Shown one piece after another: positions 34,801 through 43,262 of a stretch of 64,000 nt of DNA; the stretch's first letter is position 1, and each line of letters begins with the position of its first letter. The notes under the pieces are model-generated. The model did no database searches, was not told the origin of the DNA, and worked only from the letters and a program-made list of their open reading frames with translations. Origin of the DNA: Mytilus galloprovincialis (taxonomy: Eukaryota; Mollusca; Bivalvia; Mytilida; Mytilidae); NCBI RefSeq assembly GCF_965363235.1, contig NC_134840.1, positions 97,848,416-97,912,415 on the forward strand. Reading direction: 5' to 3'. Position numbers and translations under genes: made by a program.

Positions 34801-36112
34801 ACTAACAAAAGCATGATTAATAGTACTGTTATTCAACACAAAATAAAACTTTGACAGAATCCCACTTTATTAAGAAAGATTATCATTTTTTTAACAATAA
34901 ACACTATCCAAAACATCATGAATCAACACAAAAAAAATGCTGTCTCACTTTATTTTGAGACAATGACAACAATTATACTTATAAGAATACACTGGCCAAA
35001 ACTTGATTACAAAGTTATTAAACACAAAACCAATTAAAATTTGGCGCGAACATGTAGGGTGCGAACGGACTTTGGGTGCGAACATGTAGGGTGCGAACGT
35101 GAAAGGGGGCGAACATGAGTGGGTGCGAACGTGAATGGGCGCGAACGGACCCGGATTCTGATCAAGTCATTTAATTTTCCTTCCCTCGGATTTTACTGTT
35201 AATGAAAGAAATAACTTAAAACACTGTTAAATGGAAGTCAATTTCCCATTTAACACAATGTTTAAATATTATCAAGAAGATATCAAATACATTTAAACAG
35301 CAAAATAATCTTGGTGATGACAGGGTTAATTTTTAGTACATGTACATGTGTAACAAGTGCACACCAGCAGACAATTGTTCCTCATATGGTGTGTCCAAGA
35401 CTTGTATATATAACAATGATGACCCTGTAGGAAATCAAGTTATGTATATTACCTGTAAAATATAAAGCCTTGAACTGCCTCCAAATTTCAGTACATGACC
35501 AACATGTACACGATAGTATCTGTTAGCATACACTCTATTTTTATTTATCCATGTTCCATGAGTACTGTCAAGATCATAAAGATACCAGCCAATGTTCTGC
35601 TTTTCAGATTTTATTTTAGAAAATTGAAGAACAGCATGATGTCTTGACAATGAAGGATGTTCCATTGTAACATCACAACTTTGCAGTCTTCCGAACACAT
35701 AAAACGATTTGCCTAAATCTATTTTGTCAATAATGACCCCATTTTTCAAAACTTCAAGACTATATTTGTCATTACTAATTCCTCCCCAAGATGGTTCCTT
35801 GTACGGAATAGGTGTTGATGTCTCTTTCAGTTGTTCCGCTGGGGATAATAGGCTCAGTTTGTTTGGGATAGTGCCTTTGTCGTCAGTTTTATCTATGGCT
35901 TCTGTAATGCCATTATTGGGTTCTATTGTGCTAGTGGCTATTTCCTTTTGTTTAGATGTTACTATGCCCGGAACTTTGAATGTATGTGTTTCCACCATTT
36001 CGACAGGGACAGTATTCTTTTCTGGTTGTTTTTCGTCACCAGAAGTTTCAAACTGTGTACCAAGTTCACCATTAGCGGTCTTCGACATAGCACCGACGTT
36101 TTTTTCGGCCAT
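19846..36112 (-). CDS. SLC4A1AP: Kanadaptin (SLC4A1AP), complete, 12 exons, 731 aa
   Basis: Kanadaptin is a mainly nuclear FHA-domain protein found in eukaryotes and named for binding the anion exchanger. Exons on the minus strand are 36112-35453, 33438-33261, 32199-32080, 30633-30570, 27761-27619, 26777-26617, 24719-24650, 24282-24093, 23567-23474, 22866-22465, 20909-20846 and 19895-19846. They total 2196 nt with all GT-AG introns and consistent phases. The FHA domain is at about 118-215 (GRLQSCDV, SLSRHHAV, STHGTWIN). Residues about 330-385 match the dsRBD-like segment (SGKKKEAVLQCALEGCRILD). Then come NWEDDDFYDSDED, a coiled-coil stretch (443-520), a poorly conserved acidic/lysine-rich exon 10, and the conserved tail DPDYATWVPPSG…GDGKTSLNAKLGY. 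The length is close to human (~742-796 aa). The start is the first ATG of a long exon. Introns are loaded with repeats but every exon is intact. Confidence 0.96.
20212..20440 (+). repeat. Recent 110-bp tandem duplication
   Basis: Bases 20212-20321 and 20331-20440 are identical by eye (110 bp, offset 119). The duplicated block spans the junction between unique intron DNA and the head of the family C repeat that starts at about 20279, so duplication happened after that repeat inserted. It lies in kanadaptin intron 11. Confidence 0.85.
20279..20720 (+). repeat. Dispersed repeat family C, copy 1
   Basis: It starts AACAAGAATGTGTCCCTAGT and contains GTTTCAAGTTGATTGGACTT and a (GAAC)n run at 20650-20668. 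It ends in a hairpin-forming ATGCCCATAAATGGGGCAT. A second copy, split by another transposon, is at 24777-26330. The frame at 20526-20732 just reads through the GAAC repeat. The layout (microsatellite near one end, 3' hairpin) resembles the Helentron-like families here. Confidence 0.75.
21409..21689. mobile_element. TTAA-flanked MITE, GGTGGTACC family, copy 2
   Basis: TTAA-GGTGGTACCCAACACC to GTGTTAGGTACCACC-TTAA, about 280 bp, in kanadaptin intron 10. It is an inverted copy of 2224-2504 and parallel to 59281-59562. Confidence 0.9.
21948..22196. mobile_element. Foldback element with 36-bp perfect TIR and inner palindrome
   Basis: The outer arms TTGAATAAAAGTGACACCTA… and its inverse ending TTTTATTCAA match over about 36 bp. 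Just inside the left arm is a second palindrome, TAGACTTTCAATTGCTTTTA with its inverse, around AATCCAATTAGGATT. No target duplication is clear. It lies in kanadaptin intron 10. Confidence 0.8.
22867..24092. other. Kanadaptin introns 8 and 9
   Basis: Apart from exon 9 (23567-23474) this stretch shows only AT-rich intron sequence. I recognise no repeat family or RNA gene. Confidence 0.5.
24777..26330 (+). repeat. Dispersed repeat family C, copy 2, split by an insertion
   Basis: The head (24777-24935, AAGAATGTGTCCAAAGTACA) and tail (26024-26330, ending in a GACGGACG run and TAGGTGGGGCATAATT) of one family C copy are separated by a 1.09-kb transposon. The tail also contains a partial internal duplication starting at about 26077. 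It lies in kanadaptin intron 6. Confidence 0.75.
24936..26023. mobile_element. DNA transposon-like element with CAGTG ends and 5-bp duplication TTCAA
   Basis: A 1,088-bp insertion with imperfect TIRs CAGTGCTCTAGCTAG and CTAGCGAGACCACTG, flanked by TTCAA at 24931-24935 and 26024-26028. Excising it restores the uninterrupted family C sequence. Near the right end is a GC-rich array (GGGCGCGGATGAAGGCACC, about 2.5 copies at 25938-25998). There is no transposase ORF, so it is non-autonomous. The superfamily is not assigned. Confidence 0.8.
26335..26509 (-). pseudogene. Relic duplicate of part of kanadaptin exon 10 inside intron 6
   Basis: On the minus strand this stretch reads LKDMTSGGDNPKFTNMEDNN, against LKDPSSGGDNPKFTNKGDND of true exon 10 (22866-22465). 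Upstream DNA also matches (GGAAATTTCACAGGAATC), but an indel puts the two matching halves in different frames. It is therefore a decayed partial copy, not a needed exon: exon 6 to exon 7 splices in frame without it. It abuts the tail of the family C repeat. Confidence 0.8.
26922..27147. mobile_element. MITE with CTAYTGTGG ends
   Basis: About 226 bp with inverted ends CTATTGTGGTTTCATTATTA and AAATAAATGAATCCACAGTAG. The interior contains TTTTCGTGGGTACAGG and its partner CCTCAGCAGAACCACAAAAT. It is non-coding and lies in kanadaptin intron 5. Confidence 0.65.
28224..30493 (+). mobile_element. Helentron-like non-autonomous element with ~500-bp tandem core
   Basis: It starts AGCTCACCTGG. A (GTC)n run lies at about 28272-28296. 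Core units start at about 28316, 28817, 29316 and 29817 (period 499-501); the first three are near identical and the fourth is diverged. Near the 3' end is the subterminal inverse CCAGGTGAGC (30459-30468), then the perfect hairpin AGGCTCT-TG-AGAGCCT (30474-30489), then a T-rich flank. A 5' terminal repeat, 3' subterminal partner, 3' hairpin and T-T insertion site are the known hallmarks of Helentron-associated elements. It lies in kanadaptin intron 4. Confidence 0.75.
31225..32003. mobile_element. Long-TIR element with GATGATCGTAAC motif arrays
   Basis: Two imperfect inverted arms of about 250 bp (31225-31480 and 31755-32003) begin CACTGGTGTCAACGTGATGA and end with the inverse. The 12-mer GATGATCGTAAC or a one-base variant occurs about 11 times in both orientations, mainly in the arms and next to them. 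There is no ORF and no clear target duplication. It lies in kanadaptin intron 3. The repeated motif may be a transposase-binding site (inference). Confidence 0.8.
32200..33260. other. Kanadaptin intron 2
   Basis: AT-rich intron with no recognisable repeat, RNA or exon. Confidence 0.5.
34308..34486. repeat. Perfect palindrome, 86-bp arms, 7-bp spacer
   Basis: Arms 34308-34393 and 34401-34486 are exact reverse complements base by base, around spacer GTGTAGA. The palindrome includes the left end of the motif-array element plus its target duplication and one more flanking base (GTGATCAAGTGGTATCA on the left, inverse on the right). It would form a strong cruciform or RNA hairpin in the kanadaptin pre-mRNA. 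Confidence 0.95.
34318..35158. mobile_element. MULE-type element with GGTGCGAACG motif arrays and 9-bp target duplication
   Basis: Inverted ends GGTCCGTTCGCGCCCA and its inverse TGGGCGCGAACGGACC are flanked by the direct 9-mer TGATCAAGT at 34309-34317 and 35159-35167. Arrays of GGGTGCGAACATGTAG-type units fill both ends, while the middle is AT-rich. Long TIR plus 9-bp duplication is the Mutator-like signature. The CpG density is far above its surroundings. It lies in kanadaptin intron 1 and is non-autonomous. Confidence 0.8.
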
Positions 36113-37105
36113 GATTTTTTGGAATTATCTCCCTTTGGCATTTTCAAGTCCCTTGTGTACTCAGACAAAAACACCTGCGTTTTCCATTTGACATTATACT
36201 GATATAAATAAAATATCAGAATAAATACACAAATCAAATTAAAAACACTGTCAAGTATCAATTAAACACAAATTTGTACCGTTAAAATATGTGGACTATG
36301 TTCTAAGCGGCAAATAAAAGGTGCGTTCTAAAAATCGTTTTTGGGCGCATTAGATTCATACACATTAAAAAACATTTACCGAGAACATATTTTTATGAAT
36401 AATTAGGTAGCCAGCCATAAGGCCACAAAATCAATTCTTTCGGTATTTAAAGAGTTCAAACAACCAGTATGGACATTCAAGAATAACAGTCTGACAGATT
36501 GTTTGATTCGAATGTCGGAGGTGTACTGGTAAATTTGTAAACATTTAAAGTTGAGAACCGTTTTCAATAGTATTTCCAGCAAAAATAAATATAAAATACT
36601 ACAATTCAAATAAGTGAGTATAATGAGAAAATACTACAAAAGATAAAATATACGCCTATATAACAATTGGCAGTTTTTATATACTTGTAAATTATCTTGT
36701 ATCTTGCATATATATATACTATAGTCAACACAGTTCACTATTCATGCTATTTGTTCACTACGTGTTAATTTGAAAACTTCTTCCAAGGACGAGAAAGACT
36801 CCGGTGCCGGAGTGTGGAATATTTTGGAACTGTGGCGCTATGTACATGAAAATGGAGGTCGAAAATTGTGTTAAAATTAAAATAAAATATTTGCCACAGT
36901 TCAATTACAATTAAATTAGCTTTATGTTAAACATATTCACATTATGTACAGTGGCTTAAATACAATAGTTAATTAGCCAGACAGGATCCTCAAAATATTA
37001 GATTGGAGATACCATGATTCTCAGGGAGAGTGACATACAAATTGGAGATCATTCCAAACAGCAGAAGTGCTTGGGGGAAAGATGACTCAAAATAGTCTTT
37101 ATGCA
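36113..37105. other. Kanadaptin upstream region
   Basis: This should include the 5' UTR and promoter of kanadaptin. No TATA box or other clear motif can be assigned, and no conserved coding sequence is seen. Confidence 0.4.
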
Positions 37106-37306
37106 TTATGTAGGCCGAAACTTGTGTTGTCTTCTAGTACGCCTGTCATATTGTGCCAGGAAGTCATTAGTGAATTCAACAAACAACAGATAACAGCAAA
37201 CGTAACAGATGAGCAACACGAGCCCAATTAACACAAGAACTTGGGCCGAGTTCTGCTGGTAAAGGTAGATGAGGTGTTCTTGTCGGGTACAGGACAAATC
37301 GGTTAC
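37106..37306 (-). CDS. Possible terminal exon of a small single-pass membrane protein
   Basis: An open frame of 66 codons plus stop follows a plausible acceptor (TTGACAG at 37313-37307 on the minus strand). It has no ATG near its start, so if real it is a 3' exon of a spliced gene. The sequence has LIYLYQQNSAQ, a hydrophobic helix of about 21 residues (VLVLIGLVLLICYVCCYLLF), then a basic tail (DRRTRRQHKFRPT), i.e. a type of single-span topology with the tail inside. Base composition is richer in G+C than the neighbours, as in the true exons. I do not recognise the family and found no upstream exon. It could be chance. Confidence 0.33.
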   Translation of the reverse strand, partial: VTDLSCTRQEHLIYLYQQNSAQVLVLIGLVLLICYVCCYLLFVEFTNDFLAQYDRRTRRQHKFRPT

Positions 37307-37494
37307 CTGTCAATTCGTTACCGATAGAAAAAGTCAAATATGGTTAGTCAATTTTTCTTTCCGTTTAATTTGAGGTATGAGTATAATAGCCATTTTGTTC
37401 ATAAATAAATAAAGAGTTTTGGAAAACATAGAGTTTGTTTGTTGTTTAAAATTTACTCAATTATCTTATTCATGATAATTCGTCCTCATGTATA

Positions 37495-37585
37495 ACTAGA
37501 TGCGGTATGAGTGCCAATGAGACAACTCTCCATCCAAGTTACAATTTGTAAAAGTAAACCGTTATATGCCAAAGTATGGTCTTAT
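37495..37585 (+). repeat. Dispersed bivalve repeat fragment
   Basis: The phrase TGAGTGCCAATGAGACAACT followed by CTCCATCCAAGTTACAATTT is one I recognise as common in mussel sequences. It is a fragment only. A related shorter scrap (TATGGCCTTCAACAGTGAGA) is near 22233. Confidence 0.5.
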
Positions 37586-37754
37586 TAAAAATTGATTTTA
37601 AAAACTTGCAAATGTATATCAAGTAAAATTGTTGTTTTAACTATTTTGAGATAGTTTTTGAAGTTTTATTACTACTAAATTACAAATTTTCCATTGGAAC
37701 TTCTGTTATGCATGACACATAACTTGTTGGTTTATTATATATATAAAAAAAAAA

Positions 37755-38003
37755 TTACTTGCAAAACGTAATGTTAATTTTAGCTGCCGAAATAACTTCC
37801 TTGCGTGCCGAATTAATCAGGTCCTAATTAGACTAGATGCTGAATTGACCATATTTGGTGTTGATTTGACGAGGAATTCTAGTCGGCATTTCGGCACCAG
37901 ATCGAATCGGCACCCAGTTTAGTCAAATCGGGAATTAGTTAATTAAGCACCGAAGTTACTTATTTCGGCACCCTTGATTAATATTTGTATGTTTTGCAAG
38001 TAA
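37755..38003. mobile_element. Foldback element with GTGCCGAA motif arrays
   Basis: The outer ends TTACTTGCAAAACGTA and its inverse TGTTTTGCAAGTAA enclose repeated TGCCGAAATAA/GTGCCGAA motifs (near 37784, 37806, 37886, 37908 and 37966). The motifs point one way in the left half and the other way in the right. It is 249 bp with no ORF, in the same style as the motif-array elements at 31225, 34318 and 41130. Confidence 0.7.
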
Positions 38004-38164
38004 ACATTTCGCGACGACGCTTAAATAACTCCGGTTGTGCAAATTTAAAAAAAGTACCGCCAAAAAAGCGGCCATGCAGTTTCTAAAAGACGGAGAAATC
38101 CGCCGAAGAGCCGGGAGATCAAAGCAAAAAACTGGAGATGAACAAAAATAGATTAAATACAACT

Positions 38165-38350
38165 TTGACAAAATTGAAGAAAATGGCAGTATAGCATGGA
38201 AAGACGGAAGAAGAATTGTGGAGCTTTAAAGTCTGGCAAAAGCGCTGAAAAACTGTCAATACTGCACGGCCCAGCTGAGTCTGCTCAACGTAGAGAAAGA
38301 AAATTTACAAGGATGGTGGGAGCTATCTTGCTATTCGTTGCTTTAAGTGA
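38165..38350 (+). pseudogene. Fragment resembling a Mutator-like transposase domain
   Basis: The frame reads GSIAWKDGRRIVEL, then a stop, then SLAKALKNCQYCTAQLSLLN. The phrase GRRIVEL…LA..L..C..C...L.L resembles the start of a domain common in metazoan Mutator-type transposase-like proteins, with its CxxC pair. It is interrupted and short, so it is a dead scrap. The identification is from memory of the family and is tentative. Confidence 0.45.
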
Positions 38351-38584
38351 AATATGCTGAATAACAATTTAACAAATAAGACACATTATACGGAACAAAA
38401 GGACCTGCTATTTTTTACATCAACACAAAAGCTGCAATAGCTAACGATGATTATAGATACATGTAGCTGCAAAAAGTTCATACGGCAAATATTTAATTGC
38501 ACATTTAAATAGCAAAATGAGAATGTTAAATTTGATGTATGCCTTTTTGTGCTACTTTGTTACATTTGTTGTTTATGTAGTGAT

Positions 38585-38908
38585 ATTAAGATGATAACAC
38601 AATATTGACTGTTGTACCCCTATTTTTGACATTTTTACTTTTTGAGTATGTTTGTTTTGTTCATGCATCGTTGACAATGTAACGGAATTTGATGCGACTG
38701 TCATACAAGTGAGAGGTTTAGCTAGCTATAAAACCAGGTTCAATCCACCATTTTCTACATTAGAAAATGCCTGTACCAAGTCAGGAATATGACAGTTGTT
38801 ATCCATTCGTTTGATGTGTTTGGACTTTTGATTTTGCCTTTTGATTTTTGATTTTCCTTTTTGAATTTTCCTCGGAGTTCAGTATTTTTGTGTTTTTACT
38901 TTTTATGA
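38585..38908 (+). repeat. Dispersed repeat family B, copy 2
   Basis: It matches 19449-19752 throughout, including GAGAGGTTTAGCTAGCTATA, AACCAGGTTCAATCCACCAT and the 3' end GGAGTTCAGTATTTTTGTGT. The copies differ by scattered substitutions, so this is an older dispersed repeat, not a local duplication. Confidence 0.75.
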
Positions 38909-39343
38909 CATCAACATGTTATTTTAATGAAACTAAAAGAAATGAGAAAACGTATATGAACCCGTGATTAATTAGAAATTTTAACAAAATCTATGGCGCG
39001 TATGGTGGTTGAATCGGGTCTGGTTTTGGAAGATTTGAAATATATACATAAAAGTAATTACTACCGTGGTGTACAGTAAGTTCAAACCGAAAAACATTAT
39101 AAATGGAACTCCAAGATTTACAGACAAAACAACTATCCTCAACAAATTTGTGAAATATTTTTCATGACGAGAACAGTTATTTTCATTCATTGATAATGAA
39201 GTCTATAATACTATCTTGAATTGAAAAAAAATCAGAATCAAAATATTTTTTGTCTTTATTTTTTATTTTTCATATATAGCAAATTATATGGAGAATTGTC
39301 ATTGTACGGCCAAATTTAACAGAATATCAATAAAATAACAAAA

Positions 39344-39726
39344 CAATCTAATTAAAAACCGATCTCTCATCGCTCCTGTTTCTGATATGTCGCGTGGGAG
39401 ATCTAACGAAACCCGCTTTGAGGTCACATGTGAGTGAACTAAAAGTCATGAATTTATAAAGATATGCAAATAAGTTGACGACCTATTAATAAGCCAATCA
39501 AAAAAGTTTATGAATTATTATGACTGACGATTTCGTCGTAAATAAAATGAGTTACATCCCTTTGCCTTACGTTAAACTTCCAAGATCGTGGAAGACTCAA
39601 TTTCATTGGTCGAAAAAGACACACCTACGAGGTCACTCACATGTGACCTCAAAGCGGGTTTCGTTAGATCTCCCACGCGACATATCAGAAACAGTAGCGA
39701 AGAGAGATCGGTTTTTAATTAGATTG
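39344..39726. mobile_element. Mutator-like (MULE) MITE, 94-bp TIRs, 9-bp target duplication
   Basis: Arms 39344-39437 and 39633-39726 are near-perfect inverses, beginning CAATCTAATTAAAAACCGAT and including GTCGCGTGGGAGATCTAACG. The direct 9-mer ATAACAAAA flanks them at 39335-39343 and 39727-39735. The 383-bp size, ~94-bp TIR and 9-bp duplication are diagnostic of Mutator-like non-autonomous elements. The open frame at 39520-39780 runs across the right arm and is not a gene. Confidence 0.92.
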
Positions 39727-40209
39727 ATAACAAAACCGACTGCATGTGCGAGACCCTCATGGGTGGACAAGGTCGCATAACACCCTATTCGTAAATAAAA
39801 TAATAAATAAAGAGTGTCTCATCCTGTTCTGGACTTGAAATTGGTACATAAAAAAATTGCCGAGTTTAGTTAATATTTTTAAAATATATGATACTATATG
39901 TATGTAGAAAAACTGTCAACAAAAGTCCGTTTACAAGATTTCAAAAAAATATATTGGTATCATTTTTTGGTTTAATTTTACGCAAATTGGTACCAATAGA
40001 TGAAGAATTGTCACAGGTTAGTTTGTTTAATTGGTTGTATTTTTTTTTTGTCTCATTGGTAATCATACCACGTCTTCTTATTTGTATAAACATATCCCTA
40101 TTGTACTTCAACATATTGAGAGTTCAAAATTAAGGTATCGGCAAATGTTCATTTGTTGCATGAATTGTTTTTTTTTACAACTAAATCTTAAATAAATAAA
40201 GGACATGTT

Positions 40210-40470
40210 TTATTAATTAATTATTTTAAAGGTCTCCAAGGCAATTGAGCGCCTTATACGAGTTTTTAATGATGGAAGGTTTGAAATCTGCAGGAGTGTT
40301 TCGTATGAGCTCTGATGGTCTTCATAGATAAATCGAAGCGCTCGTTCTTGTATTTTTTCCCCACAGAAATGCCAAGTCAAAGGACAATAACTAAAGTTTT
40401 TTTGCCAAGAGAGATAGCTTGAAATTTCTCTGGGTTGGCCTGCATTTAATACTGTCTTCCTCAAGAGCAG
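40210..40470 (-). mobile_element. LINE remnant, late reverse transcriptase region
   Basis: The minus strand reads SYCPLTWHFCG, then EKIQERALRFIYEDHQSSYE, then LPSLKTRIRRSIALETFKII. These are the thumb-side blocks typical of LINE reverse transcriptases (…YCPL.WHFC……KIQERALRFIY…). A short internal deletion after HFCG is evident and both ends are lost. It is from a different LINE lineage than the remnant at 13073. Confidence 0.8.
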
Positions 40471-40978
40471 AAATTACATCTAGCAAACAAAAATGTTTTT
40501 CTAAAAAAAAAGGTTAATTCAATTAAATGTTTTAATGTCTCATGTGTGAAAAATTTATTGACATGTTATTTGGCTTAATTGGTGATTACAACAAGTATCA
40601 AAATTAGATTAATCTAATTAAATATTATAGTACTTCTATTGTGCCGTGGTAAACTCATGCACTCAAATCAACATTTTGGGTTCATTGTTTTTACTGTCAA
40701 GTTTATATTTCGTATAATATATTTATTGGAATCTCACAGATTCATCAATTTCATGGACAGATATAAATTTATTAAAAAAAAGGAGAGATATTAACACTTG
40801 TGTCGATCAGGTCAAAATATTAAAAGCATAATATTGGCGAATGTTGATTCCGTCCGGTCAACTTTTTTTGCAGAAATCATCAATCAATTTAATGGCACAT
40901 ATATAAAGTTGTGCACATCAATAATTCCAGATCCAAAATTACATATCTTTTTAAAATCTAAAAAAAGGTTGGTTTATT

Positions 40979-41062
40979 TGTGAAAATCATAGTTTATCTG
41001 AGAAAATCATAGTTTATCTGAGAAAATCATACTTTATCTGAGAAAATCATACTTTATCAGAG
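40979..41062 (+). repeat. 20-bp tandem repeat (4 copies)
   Basis: GTGAAAATCATAGTTTATCT is followed by near-identical units TGAGAAAATCATAGTTTATC and TGAGAAAATCATACTTTATC. It is a short minisatellite just left of the element at 41130. Confidence 0.85.
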
Positions 41063-41129
41063 ATAATCTATGATTATCTATAAAATGGGTTCAGGTGTGC
41101 CATATCTATCAAGATATGACAGAATCCAT

Positions 41130-41938
41130 GACAAATCGTCCCACTCCTAATCGCCCCACTTTTTCACAAACTCGCCCCACTTCATTAAAAAATCGCCCAC
41201 TCTTGTTTACTACCTCGCCCCACTTATGAAAAAGGATAAAATCCCATTGCATAAAGGTTGAACAACATACCCCACTTATGAAAAGGATTGAAATCCCGCT
41301 GAAATAAGGTTTGCCAACTAGCCCCACTCGGGACAAATAGATAAACCCCAATGAATTTATTAGTTTCAACTCGCCCCACTTATGAAAAAGATGCAATCCC
41401 GTTGTATATCTATGTCCCTGCCCCACTTTAATACCTATGAAAACCTTGGTGAAGTGCAATACCATCAAATTGTATGATTATGATACAATTAACAGGTTTC
41501 TTTTCGTTATACAACTAAGCTTACAAGTATAAAGTTATTCTCCAATGAATGATACGAAAATGTATTTGCAATTATATTTTAAGAATGTTAATTAAACATT
41601 ATTTAACTTATAAATAATGGTTTAATAAATTTCGTTTTTTTTTGTATTCTGTGTAAATTAGTTTTCATTTAAGTGGGGCAGAGACATATATACACATATA
41701 TGTCTCTGAGTGGGGCTAGTTGGAAGACCTGCAAATTATATATTGAAGTAGATTTTACCTTTTTCAATATGTGGGGCGAGTTGAACGGGGAAAAATTAAC
41801 GGGATTGAACCCTTTTCACAAGTGAGGCTTTTTTTAAAAAAAAGTGGGGCGAGTTGGTAAACCCGTTTGGGGCGATTTTTTTAATAGTGGGGCGAGTTGG
41901 TGAAAAGGTGGGGCGTTTTGCTAGTGGGGCGATTTGTC
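41130..41938. mobile_element. Long-TIR element with GTGGGGCGAG motif arrays
   Basis: Ends GACAAATCGTCCCACT and AGTGGGGCGATTTGTC are inverse. The motif CGCCCCACT (or a one-base variant) appears about nine times in the left third, and its inverse AGTGGGGCGAG about eight times in the right third, around an AT-rich centre. Open frames through the arrays (41109-41468 minus, 41854-42129 plus) are side effects of the repeated motif. Target duplication is unclear. Confidence 0.8.
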
Positions 41939-41943
41939 CTGCA

Positions 41944-43035
41944 TCTATCTATTTCTACACAATTTTTATGGAACGCAACGTTGATGTTTACATTTTCCCC
42001 GGACACCGGTTTCAGTACACATGCAAAATTTGCATGATGTCATATCCGATAGTGCTGTCGGTCATGGTCATCCGTCATGGGCTGAAAATAAAGATGACAG
42101 TGTTTACAAAGCTTAAGATACATGTGTAGGATGTTAATGTAAGCAGTCACAAGCATTTTATGCTATATGAGACGTTTCAAGAGCTGATAAATGCGGTCAA
42201 AGCTATTTTTCAGTCTCCTTAACGTTAATAATTTATTGGATGCAACTTCTCTGCAAAGTGACTTCATAAAGTGATTTTAGATTTCCCCTGGGTTATTTTC
42301 ATCAGATATCAATCCTGTATACTATCTCTTACCTCTGATTTGCCAACTTTGTATAGGGAATTTATAGACTTAAGTTATCTTTTGTCCGTTCAGATGTGTC
42401 ATCCTGAAGTTTTGGTTATTTGAGCTACAAATAAGTTAGACATTTGCCATTAAAAGTCTGAACATTGTTAATTTGGGAAGTTTAACCCTTCAGTTGTTGA
42501 TTTTATAGACTCACTTGAGCTTGTAGTTGTATATCCTCAATATTCAATCTTAAGGCCTGTTGGCACGCATTGTCCCAATGTGCAGTTTTCCTCTCTGGTG
42601 CGTCTTCCTCGACATATTTTCTTCTCTGTGCTTTAAATTGGTATGCGCTGGTTAAGATTGGGATTGAGGAACAGCAGTATTAAATCTGCCTGTTCTGTCG
42701 ATGTAATGTGGCACTGTTTGTAGTTTGGCTTTTGTATAAATTTTAAAGTTGTTTATTAAATTTCCATTATCTTATAACATGTATAATTCCCAATATTGTA
42801 AATTATTTTCCACCAAATGATCCCTGCCGTTGATAATTAACTGTATTATGATCATGACGACCCTTCGAAAGCATGAAATGTTTTAGTAATGCTAATGAAA
42901 ATTTAGATTAAGATACTAAATCTTAATTCTATTACAAAGTAAAAGGTTCAACAAATCATACATGTGCTTTTATTGATTTACACAGGAATCCTTGAGCTCC
43001 CGCTTTTTAAAACAGAACATAATAACAACAATTAT
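41944..43035. other. Intergenic, nothing recognised
   Basis: No gene, RNA or repeat I can name. It may contain promoter or untranslated sequence of the Kelch gene, but nothing supports placing it. Confidence 0.4.
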
Positions 43036-43163
43036 CAGTCAGGGGACTTACTTAAATGAGTGATTTTCTAAATCACTGATTTAAGTAACATTATTTCCAT
43101 AAAGGTTGAAAGTAAGAGTTGTCTTTCTTTAATAATCACCTATTTCAATAAGTCCCCCGACCG
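43036..43163. mobile_element. Small MITE, CAGTC ends, 5-bp duplication ATTAT
   Basis: A 128-bp element with TIRs CAGTCAGGGGACTTACTTAA and the near-inverse TTCAATAAGTCCCCCGACCG, flanked by ATTAT at 43031-43035 and 43164-43168. CAGT-type ends with a 5-bp duplication match the style of the larger element at 24936. Confidence 0.7.
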
Positions 43164-43262
43164 ATTATTGACCATTATAAATCACCATAGTAGTTAAAAA
43201 GTGAATACCTGATTATTAACTGCAACTTGACAATCTGAAGAAATTCCATTACATATATATAT

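Noticed and set aside
35709-36202. Plus-strand frames of 84 to 160 codons
   Set aside because: They are antisense to the FHA-domain exon of kanadaptin, which has strong family support on the minus strand.
37106-37297. Small ORF as a stand-alone ATG-initiated gene
   Set aside because: The first codon of the called frame is TTG, not ATG. It is kept only as a possible 3' exon.
39520-39780. 86-codon plus-strand frame
   Set aside because: It crosses the right arm of the MULE MITE and its 9-bp target duplication, so it is not conserved coding sequence.
41109-42129. Frames of 91 and 119 codons with repeated VGRVGEKVGR-like phrases
   Set aside because: They come from translating the GTGGGGCGAG motif arrays of a transposon-like element.
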